A stretch of DNA of 39,912 bases, taken from contig JACQSB010000020.1 in NCBI GenBank assembly GCA_016206175.1, positions 1-39,912 of the forward strand, read 5' to 3'. The notes beneath the pieces are model-generated. The model was not told the origin of the DNA. It was given only the letters and a program-made list of their open reading frames with translations, and made no database searches. This document shows, one piece after another, positions 1 through 6,904 of this stretch. The stretch is from Candidatus Uhrbacteria bacterium (lineage in GTDB: Bacteria; Patescibacteriota; Patescibacteriia; JACQRZ01). How positions within the stretch are numbered: the first letter of the stretch is position 1; every line of letters starts with the position of its first letter. A program made the translations under genes and the position numbers.

Positions 1-2
1 AG

Positions 3-332
3 GGCAACGCATGGCTCGAACGCGCTCGCGCGTTCATAAATACTGCTCACCAAGCGAAAATTGTCGCTTTGGAAGAAAATCTTTTCTCTAAAAAAGATTT
101 TCTTAAAAAACACGGCTCGAACCGCCTCCTCGCGGAGCGAAGGGCTCGGGTGGATTTTGAAAAACCGTGGTCTTTTGTTTTTGAATTCAAGGAAAAGGTG
201 GAATTGAATCAGATCGGACCAAAAAATGTAAACGCCCCAAACGGGGGCGAAAACAGTGGAATTTTTTTCTTCCTGGGGGACCAGGATTCGAACCTGGATA
301 AACAGCTTCAAAGGCTGTCGTCCTGCCGTTAG
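3..332 (+). CDS. C-terminal fragment of a probable serine site-specific recombinase (5' truncated by window edge)
   Basis: Frame 3 is open from the window start: GNAWLERARAFINTAHQAKIVALEENLFSKKDFLKKHGSNRLLAERRARVDFEKPWSF..., resembling the C-terminal tail (W-L-E..FI..A..K..FLKK.GSN..L....V.F..PW) of CPR large serine recombinases. It reads into the antisense of tRNA-Gln before its stop. Confidence 0.5.
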   Translation, partial: GNAWLERARAFINTAHQAKIVALEENLFSKKDFLKKHGSNRLLAERRARVDFEKPWSFVFEFKEKVELNQIGPKNVNAPNGGENSGIFFFLGDQDSNLDKQLQRLSSCR

Positions 333-343
333 ACGATCCCCCA
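273..343 (-). tRNA. tRNA-Gln (anticodon TTG)
   Basis: Reverse complement TGGGGGATCGTCTAACGGCAGGACGACAGCCTTTGAAGCTGTTTATCCAGGTTCGAATCCTGGTCCCCCAG folds as a cloverleaf: 7-bp acceptor, anticodon loop CTTTGAA, T-loop TTCGAAT. No encoded CCA. Confidence 0.95.
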
Positions 344-384
344 ATATCAATGGAAATGAATATACCCCATGGAATGCAGCGTGT

Positions 385-1305
385 CTACACCCGCAAATAT
401 CGCCCGATTGCGAGACCGGAAGCGAGGATGTTGACTCCGATGGCAGCGGCGAGCTCATAGCCAAAGATAACAATAAAACGATCGCTGAAAAAGCCGAGTA
501 CATCAAATGCCAATCCGTCAAAATATCGCGTCGTATAGGGCTGCAAAAAGCTCAATAGGGGGAACAGAATCAAAATGGTGATCCCAAGCGAAATGACAGC
601 GTATAAAATACCCTCGAGGAGGAGCGGCATACGGATCATCCAGTTTGAGGCGCCAACTAATTTCATAATGCCAAACTCCTTTCTTCTTGAATAAATTGTA
701 ATACGGATAGTATTGTAAATAATCAATGCGACAATTATCGCAAAGAATGCCATGACCGAAACGCCGACATCTCTTATCTTACCCTTGAGTCGTTCAATAG
801 AAGTAATGATTGACTGCCGGTCGCGATATGTCTTTTCTTCGATGATTGAAGTGTAGGGACTCTTTTCAATAGCTGAAAGAATCGCGGGGTAGTCTTCAAT
901 AGATCGCGCCGTAATGATGATGCTGGATTGAAGAGGATTGATCTCAAGCTCGTCAAGTGCATCTACAATGGAAGTGCGCCCCTCCACTCGAGCTGAATTC
1001 TTGAACCGTTCAAGCGCATCTTGTTTTGAAATATATTCGAGCAATGCTATCTGGGGCATATTTTCGATTTCCGCCTTAAATGCTTGGACATCGCTTTCTT
1101 GCGCTGTCACTTGGAAAAAAATGGTAATATTTGCTTTCTGTTCGATCGTCGTTAATACGGCATCGGAAAACCCATTTGCGAGGATAAAGAAATTTACCGT
1201 GACAAACGACAAGGTAATAATAAATATCGTCACTGCTGACAACCAAAAATTGCGGAAAAAATTTTGGAGAGCAAACTTAATGACTCGGTAGAAATTTGAA
1301 AACAT
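385..1305 (-). CDS. ftsX: Cell division ABC transporter permease FtsX
   Basis: 306 aa; MFSNFYRVIKFALQNFFRNFWLSAVTIFI..., four-TM FtsX architecture with ECD, directly downstream of ftsE. Confidence 0.95.
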   Translation of the reverse strand: MFSNFYRVIKFALQNFFRNFWLSAVTIFIITLSFVTVNFFILANGFSDAVLTTIEQKANITIFFQVTAQESDVQAFKAEIENMPQIALLEYISKQDALERFKNSARVEGRTSIVDALDELEINPLQSSIIITARSIEDYPAILSAIEKSPYTSIIEEKTYRDRQSIITSIERLKGKIRDVGVSVMAFFAIIVALIIYNTIRITIYSRRKEFGIMKLVGASNWMIRMPLLLEGILYAVISLGITILILFPLLSFLQPYTTRYFDGLAFDVLGFFSDRFIVIFGYELAAAIGVNILASGLAIGRYLRV

Positions 1306-1319
1306 AGAGAGGATCTCCG

Positions 1320-1997
1320 TTAAATAAAATACTTACCAACTTTATCAGACCGTACACTGCCATCATGGAGTGAAATCACTCGTTTCCTCAACATGTTGAC
1401 AATATCGCGGTTGTGCGTGACAAACAGTATGGTAGTTCCGACATCATTAATGCGCATGAGAAGATCAACAATGCCTTTCGCCGTGACAGAGTCAAGATCG
1501 CCTGTCGGCTCATCAGCGATCAACAGCTTGGGGCGATGAACAAGTGCGCGTGCGATCGCCGAGCGCTGTTGCTCACCGCCTGATAGCTGCCTTGGATAGC
1601 GATGAGCCTTTTCTTCAAGACCTACGATACGGAGAAGTTGCGGAACAACTGTATGCACAGTCTTAAGTGACGTACCGCATACTTCAAGTGCAAAGGCAAC
1701 ATTTTCATAGAGAGTACGCTGTTCTAAGAGTTTGAAATCCTGATACACAACGCCAATTTGCCTGCGGAGTCGTGGTATATGCCGTCTGCTTAACCGCGTG
1801 ATGTCCCATCCGCCAACCTCGATCTGACCGGACGATGGCCGTTCCTCTGCTGTTAAAAGACGGACAAGCGTCGACTTGCCCGCCCCACTTTGTCCAACCA
1901 AAAAAACAAACTCTCCCGGCTCTATCGCAATGGATATATCTTTGAGGGCTTCTACATCAGGACGATAGGTTTTTGAAACGTTTTCAATTTTTATCAT
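1320..1997 (-). CDS. ftsE: Cell division ATP-binding protein FtsE
   Basis: Walker A GQSGAGKST, signature LSGGEQQR, Walker B LLIADEPTGDLD. Start chosen at MIKIENVSKTYRPDVEAL (track ORF extends to 2045). Confidence 0.95.
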   Translation of the reverse strand: MIKIENVSKTYRPDVEALKDISIAIEPGEFVFLVGQSGAGKSTLVRLLTAEERPSSGQIEVGGWDITRLSRRHIPRLRRQIGVVYQDFKLLEQRTLYENVAFALEVCGTSLKTVHTVVPQLLRIVGLEEKAHRYPRQLSGGEQQRSAIARALVHRPKLLIADEPTGDLDSVTAKGIVDLLMRINDVGTTILFVTHNRDIVNMLRKRVISLHDGSVRSDKVGKYFI

Positions 1998-2748
1998 TCC
2001 TTTTCTCTTTTTTGGTAAATGGATCTTCGTAGCCCTTCCATTCAATCCGTGCCCATATCAGCCCTGTTCGCAGATTTGCAATTTTTTCAAATGCAGTGCT
2101 CACGAGATCCAAAATTCTTTTGTCATCGGTGTTGGTCCAAGTCGAGGTCACTATCACATCCACTGCTTTACCGTTGTCCAGGTTTGTGACAGTGAGTTTT
2201 GTACCGGTCGGATACAGATTCGTTGCAGATCCGTATGGGTACTTCTTGTGCCGATACCAGCTTACGATGCCCTCGCGTGATATTATCTCATCTGCAAAGA
2301 CTGATACGATCGCTGTAGCATACGGCACATCAGCAGTCACCGTGCGCATGGCGCGATTCATCTCTGTCGGCAGCGCTTTCCACTCTTTTTTTGTCTTACG
2401 CCAGTAATATACCCGCGCGCGATAGTCACTATCTGTGTAATTGAATGTCACGCGTGCAGCATTATTAGTATTATACGGCACCGTACTCTTTAGAGCAAAC
2501 TCACATACGTTTGCGACGCGGCGATGATGTTGTGGGGCCGACAAGAAAGCGTCAACAAGCAGAGCGGGGATCTGACGCAATATCGAGTTCCCCAAGTCAG
2601 TCTTTGCCGAAACGATCGACATGCCACAATCCTGCACAAATGTTTCATTACTCTGATTTGCTGCTGCAACACTCTGTGGCGCAAGAAGAAAAACAGATGC
2701 CATTGCGATTATACGTAAGTGAATGTTGCAATTTTTGCTTCTACTCAT
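1984..2748 (-). CDS. Exported RlpA-like (double-psi beta-barrel) protein
   Basis: N-terminal signal peptide (IIAMASVFLLAPQSVAAA) and C-terminal REGIVSWYRHKKYPYGSATNLYPTGTKLTVTNLDNGKAVDVIVTSTWTNTDDKRILDLVSTAFEKIANL, matching the RlpA DPBB pattern. Confidence 0.75.
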   Translation of the reverse strand: MSRSKNCNIHLRIIAMASVFLLAPQSVAAANQSNETFVQDCGMSIVSAKTDLGNSILRQIPALLVDAFLSAPQHHRRVANVCEFALKSTVPYNTNNAARVTFNYTDSDYRARVYYWRKTKKEWKALPTEMNRAMRTVTADVPYATAIVSVFADEIISREGIVSWYRHKKYPYGSATNLYPTGTKLTVTNLDNGKAVDVIVTSTWTNTDDKRILDLVSTAFEKIANLRTGLIWARIEWKGYEDPFTKKEKRNDKN

Positions 2749-2809
2749 GTATGATACGTATTACTGCGCAACCACGATTATACCATAGCTCGCGGTTCAA
2801 TAACAGTGT

Positions 2810-2883
2810 GCGGGATTAGTTGAGTGGCTCAACGTATCCTTCCCAAGGATAAGACACGGGTTCGATCCCCGTATCCCGCTCCA
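2810..2883 (+). tRNA. tRNA-Gly (anticodon CCC), CCA encoded
   Basis: GCGGGATTAGTTGAGTGGCTCAACGTATCCTTCCCAAGGATAAGACACGGGTTCGATCCCCGTATCCCGCTCCA; acceptor GCGGGAT/ATCCCGC, anticodon loop TTCCCAA. Confidence 0.95.
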
Positions 2884-2902
2884 GAAAATTTCCATTATCG
2901 GA

Positions 2903-4597
2903 TTACCGCGAACTGCTTTGACGAGCAATGCACGCCTCAACGAATGCGGTAAAAAGTGGGTGCGGGTGCAAGAGGCTCCCGGTGAACTCCGGATGAAATT
3001 GAGTGCCAAGGAAAAACGGATGCTCGCTCCGAGAAAGCTCCATGATCTCCATCAATACCCGATCCGGGGAGGTGCCGGAAAATACAACGCCATCTTTTTT
3101 AAATTGTTCAATATATTCCGGATTTACTTCGTAGCGATGCCGATGCCGTTCTCTGACGGTAAAAGAATCACTCTGCGGATCATTGGATGACCAACGGCCA
3201 TTTTTTGATCGTGTATATGCCTCATACGCGATTGTGCCCTTCTGAAGTATGGCTGGATATGCTCCAAGCCTCATACTTCCTCCATAATCCTTTGCCGCGA
3301 GTTTCTCTATCTGCTCCGGTAAAATATCGATGACAGGATGTTTTGTTCTCCGATTCACCTCGGTCGTATGCGCATCCTCAATGCCCAGTTTGTGGCGGGC
3401 ATATTCGATGAGCGCTAGCTGCATGCCATAACAAAGGCCGAAATAAGGGATATTCTGTTCGCGTACATACTGAATAGCTTTGATCTTCCCCTCGATACCG
3501 CGACTCCCAAACCCTCCTGGCACAAGAACGCCGTCAAAGGCGCGCAACATTTCAATAGAGGATTCCTGTTCTTCAAAATCCAATGAATCGAGCCATTCGA
3601 TCTTTGGGTTGCAGTCGAGCAAGTAGGCGGCATGTTTGAGAGACTCAATGACGGAGATATATACATCGGAAAGCACGTAATCGCCTGTCTTGAAATATTT
3701 GCCAATAATAGCGATCGAAACGTCTTGTTTTGCAGAACTTGCTTTCTGTACCATTTTCCGCCATCCAAGCATGTCTGATTTAATCTTTGATTTCTGATGA
3801 AGGAGACGAAGAATGATCTCATCGAGACCGAATTTTTCAAAGTTCAATGGTACCTCATAAATGGTGTTAGCATCCGGAGCCGAGATGATGTTTTGATACG
3901 GTATGTTGCCAAAATCAGCGATCTTGCGTTTCCGTTGCTCGTCGAGCGGCCGTTCGGCGCGAGCAATAATGATATCCGGATTTACTCCATAGGAATTCAT
4001 GGTGCGGATCGCGTACTGCGTCGGCTTGGTTTTCATCTCGCCAATCATGTGAGGTATGGGCAAATAGCTCACCAAAACAAAAATCACATCATTTGGATTA
4101 CGCAATTTCATTGTCCGAGCAGCTTCAACAAACAAGGCGTTCTGATATTCACCAACGGTACCGCCGATCTCCACGATCGTAATATCGGCTCCTGACTTTT
4201 TTACCGATGTCTGAATGCGAGAAAGCGATTCTTCCACGATATGAAAAAGCGGCTCTACGCATTTTCCGTTGTATCCAAGACTGCGCTCCCGATCTATTAC
4301 AGTCTTAAAAACCATCCCATTTGTCATATAGTTCTCCGACAAAAGCTCAACGTCAAGAAAACGCTCGTAGTTTCCCATGTCTTGATCGCACTCAAGCCCG
4401 CTTGACAGCACAAAAACCTCGCCGTGCTCTTTTGGATTCATTGTGCCGGCATCTACATTCAAATACGGATCAATCTTGATTGGATTGATGCGAAAGCCCC
4501 GTGATTGCAGTATTTTTCCGATGGAGGCACAAGCGATGCCTTTACCGACTCCCGACATCACACCTCCAACAATAAAAATAAATTTATGCTTCTTCAT
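2903..4597 (-). CDS. pyrG: CTP synthase
   Basis: 564 aa; KFIFIVGGVMSGVGKGI, IDPYLNVDAGTMNPKEHGEVFVL, glutaminase motifs GLCYGMQ and GTQFHPEF. Confidence 0.98.
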   Translation of the reverse strand: MKKHKFIFIVGGVMSGVGKGIACASIGKILQSRGFRINPIKIDPYLNVDAGTMNPKEHGEVFVLSSGLECDQDMGNYERFLDVELLSENYMTNGMVFKTVIDRERSLGYNGKCVEPLFHIVEESLSRIQTSVKKSGADITIVEIGGTVGEYQNALFVEAARTMKLRNPNDVIFVLVSYLPIPHMIGEMKTKPTQYAIRTMNSYGVNPDIIIARAERPLDEQRKRKIADFGNIPYQNIISAPDANTIYEVPLNFEKFGLDEIILRLLHQKSKIKSDMLGWRKMVQKASSAKQDVSIAIIGKYFKTGDYVLSDVYISVIESLKHAAYLLDCNPKIEWLDSLDFEEQESSIEMLRAFDGVLVPGGFGSRGIEGKIKAIQYVREQNIPYFGLCYGMQLALIEYARHKLGIEDAHTTEVNRRTKHPVIDILPEQIEKLAAKDYGGSMRLGAYPAILQKGTIAYEAYTRSKNGRWSSNDPQSDSFTVRERHRHRYEVNPEYIEQFKKDGVVFSGTSPDRVLMEIMELSRSEHPFFLGTQFHPEFTGSLLHPHPLFTAFVEACIARQSSSR

Positions 4598-4629
4598 CTT
4601 GCTTTTCTTATGCGAGTAAGATATAGTTT

Positions 4630-4878
4630 CTAAAATCCCGCTACTCCCTTTTCTCTCAAAATACGTTCAACTGTCACCGCATCGGTATCAGCAATGATCA
4701 CGCCATCAATATCAAGTGTCGGGGTAAGCGTTTGGCCTGATTTGGCAACGAGCTCTTCGAAATATGCCTTATTCCCTCTGCATTCCCGCTCCTCAAACGC
4801 GACGCCTCTCTCGCGCAGCAAATCCCGAACTTCATTACACCAGGGACAGCCGGATTTGGTATAAAGAATGATGATCAT
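4630..4878 (-). CDS. Glutaredoxin-like protein
   Basis: MIIILYTKSGCPWCNEVRDLLRERGVAFEERE...TLTPTLDIDGVIIADTD; CPWC active site. Start set at the internal Met; track ORF extends to 4956. Confidence 0.85.
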   Translation of the reverse strand: MIIILYTKSGCPWCNEVRDLLRERGVAFEERECRGNKAYFEELVAKSGQTLTPTLDIDGVIIADTDAVTVERILREKGVAGF

Positions 4879-4957
4879 GGGCTTGAAAAAGTTATTCACT
4901 ATCCTACCAGATAGATCTTCGCGGAGCAAGTAATGTGTATCGCGCCGGTCCGCCAAT

Positions 4958-5029
4958 GCCGACCTAGCTCAATGGTAGAGCAATCGCTTCGTAAGCGATA
5001 GGTTATGGGTTCAAGTCCCGTGGTCGGCT
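4958..5029 (+). tRNA. tRNA-Thr (anticodon CGT)
   Basis: GCCGACCTAGCTCAATGGTAGAGCAATCGCTTCGTAAGCGATAGGTTATGGGTTCAAGTCCCGTGGTCGGCT; anticodon loop TTCGTAA; no encoded CCA. Confidence 0.95.
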
Positions 5030-5476
5030 TTGGCGGGAAGACGCACTAAAAAAATACGCCCACCACCGACCTAAGGTATTTCGCGGTTCATCAGCCAAGG
5101 TATTTTCTTGATATATATCCGTGATGGTATTTTCAAACATTCCAGTATCAGCTGTGTCCGACTGATCCTTTGATTCATTATTCGACAGCGGAACAACTGC
5201 GGCCATCTCACCGGCCTTTTGTAAACCGAATTTCGTCCTTGCTTCGTTTTCGGCGAAAAAATCACTCGCCAGCAGATCTCTCATTGACTCAAGCTGTTGA
5301 CGTTTTTCATTTGCATCTCCGAGATCCATTTCCAGTTTATGAATATCGGAATCCGTACGATAGCTTTTCTGGGCAAGTAATAATGCACGATATGTGAAAA
5401 GAATCAGAACAACAGTCAAGATACCGACCGCGATCCATGATGAAAATATTTTTTTCAGCAGCGCCATAGCACACAC
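5003..5476 (-). CDS. Septum formation initiator (DivIC/FtsB-like)
   Basis: N-terminal TM followed by coiled coil (SDIHKLEMDLGDANEKRQQLESMRDLLASDFFAENEARTKFGLQKAGEMAAVVP). C-terminus ends inside antisense tRNA-Thr. Confidence 0.8.
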   Translation of the reverse strand: MCAMALLKKIFSSWIAVGILTVVLILFTYRALLLAQKSYRTDSDIHKLEMDLGDANEKRQQLESMRDLLASDFFAENEARTKFGLQKAGEMAAVVPLSNNESKDQSDTADTGMFENTITDIYQENTLADEPRNTLGRWWAYFFSASSRQSRPRDLNP

Positions 5477-5484
5477 CGTTTAGG

Positions 5485-6027
5485 TTATTGCTGCGTGATA
5501 GAAGCTGGAACCGCGGTCGACTGTTTTCTCATATCCTTCGCCTGCGCAATTTGATTTGACAACGCATCCATCGTGCTTTGCGGCGTGGAGATATTCTTCA
5601 ATGTGAATCCCTTTCCGCCGCTAAAAAGAGATATATGGATATCGCCATATCTGAATAAAGTAGGAAAAAATCCACGTATGCCGTAGGAAAGTTCACTTAC
5701 GTTCTCGAGAATAACCTCTGTGGCGTATTTCTTAAATAGAGAGGATCGATAAATACCGATCAATCGGCGGGTAGTAAGGATATAGATAGTTCCGTACCAT
5801 GCGGCAACAGCGCTAAGAAGCATTAAAAAAAATAACGAAGCAAAAATAAAAAATGCAGCGCTGCCTATGATGCCAAACGAAAAAAACTTAAAAAGAAATA
5901 AAAAAACTACGACAAGACCGATGGTCGGCGGAATAATCCAAAGCACGGTACGAAAAACATGAGTACGAAACATCCCTATGATCCGCTCCTCGCCATCTAA
6001 GATAATTTCTTCTTGAAGTAGTGGCAT
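5485..6027 (-). CDS. Membrane protein with bacterial PH-like domain
   Basis: Two TM segments, then TTRRLIGIYRSSLFKKYATEVILENVSELSYGIRGFFPTLFRYGDIHISLFSGGKGFTLKNISTPQ (bPH2/YdbT-type pattern). Confidence 0.75.
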   Translation of the reverse strand: MPLLQEEIILDGEERIIGMFRTHVFRTVLWIIPPTIGLVVVFLFLFKFFSFGIIGSAAFFIFASLFFLMLLSAVAAWYGTIYILTTRRLIGIYRSSLFKKYATEVILENVSELSYGIRGFFPTLFRYGDIHISLFSGGKGFTLKNISTPQSTMDALSNQIAQAKDMRKQSTAVPASITQQ

Positions 6028-6104
6028 AAATTATAGCATATCATAATCAAGAAGACCTTGCACGATCTCCTGTGTACAAGATGATAAAAAATAGAAAAAG
6101 GAGA

Positions 6105-6749
6105 TCACTGCAATAGATGATCGACAAGTACCAACTTTTTACCTTCGAGTAAGGTAAATAAAAAACGGTCTGTGATGCTCTTGCGATAGAGAAACTCATT
6201 TTTCTTCATGACGGAATAATTGATCTCCTGATCGATTTCGCGTTCTATGGAAGAAATTAATTTATTGATGCGATTTTTTTCAACATCACCGACAATGAGT
6301 ATGTCAACAGGACTATCTGTTTTCCCGACAAAAAAACCTGATAGCATTGCAAATTCAACAGTCCCAAAAGTAGATAGTTCTTTCAAAAATCTTTTTTGAA
6401 GCAAGAGCGGACTCTTCAAGAAAAGGCTGCTTATTTCATCATAAAGTAAAAAAGAGGAGTTGGCGCGAAAATATTTCCGCAGAGTACTATCGCCGTTTTT
6501 TTTAACTAGACGTTTCTTCACTGGTTTTACGGAAGATGCTGATTCATTGCCCTGCTGGGATATGTCAACCTCGACTACTTCTTCAATGATCCCGCACTCT
6601 AAGAGATTTTTTAATTCACGCCGAACTGAATTGATCTGGGTATCAATTTTTCTCGTAAGCTCTCTGATAAAAAACTTTTTCTCCGGGTGCTTGAGAAATA
6701 AGTTGAGGAGCCTCGTTCTTGTCCTTGAGCCAAAAAGTTGTTCAAGCAT
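6105..6749 (-). CDS. Winged-helix protein with C-terminal nucleotidyltransferase-like (MNT-like) domain
   Basis: MLEQLFGSRTRTRLLNLFLKHPEKKFFIRELTRKIDTQINSVRRELKNLLECGIIEEV (wHTH), then VEFAMLSGFFVGKTDSPVDILIVGDV..INYSVMKKNEFLYR. Start placed at the internal Met; track ORF to 6929 overlaps the promoter region. Confidence 0.75.
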   Translation of the reverse strand: MLEQLFGSRTRTRLLNLFLKHPEKKFFIRELTRKIDTQINSVRRELKNLLECGIIEEVVEVDISQQGNESASSVKPVKKRLVKKNGDSTLRKYFRANSSFLLYDEISSLFLKSPLLLQKRFLKELSTFGTVEFAMLSGFFVGKTDSPVDILIVGDVEKNRINKLISSIEREIDQEINYSVMKKNEFLYRKSITDRFLFTLLEGKKLVLVDHLLQ

Positions 6750-6807
6750 ACCTACGTAGTAAAATGGCAGCTTACTTACTGTATACGGATAGTACTCATT
6801 ATGTGCC

Positions 6808-6836
6808 TTGCATGCCTTGAAGGAGTATAGTATAGT
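6808..6836 (+). promoter_or_regulatory. Putative sigma70-like promoter for the PP2C-like/beta-propeller gene
   Basis: Plus strand TTGCAT (6808-6813), 17-bp spacer, TATAGT (6831-6836). Confidence 0.5.
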
Positions 6837-6853
6837 ACACTTGTTTTTGTAAA
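6824..6853 (-). promoter_or_regulatory. Putative sigma70-like promoter for the winged-helix gene
   Basis: Minus strand TTTACA (6848-6853), 18-bp spacer, TATACT (6824-6829). Confidence 0.55.
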
Positions 6854-6904
6854 GGGGTCTCCCATCAATCAACAAAATGGCATATGCCGCGCCGAGAGGA
6901 TACA

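Noticed and set aside
256-558. 100-aa plus ORF MEFFSSWGTRIRTWINSFKGCRPAVRRSPN...
   Set aside because: Reads through antisense tRNA-Gln and antisense ftsX; typical spurious tRNA-overlap ORF.
938-1291. 117-aa plus ORF within ftsX
   Set aside because: Fully antisense to a well-supported gene; no recognisable motif or upstream signals.
2797-3009. 70-aa minus ORF ending in NPCLILGKDTLSHSTNPAHCY
   Set aside because: Antisense translation of tRNA-Gly plus the end of pyrG; no independent support.
6060-6104. GATCTCCT...AGGAGATC inverted repeat as a terminator
   Set aside because: Loop is about 27 nt with no strong U-tract; too weak to call.
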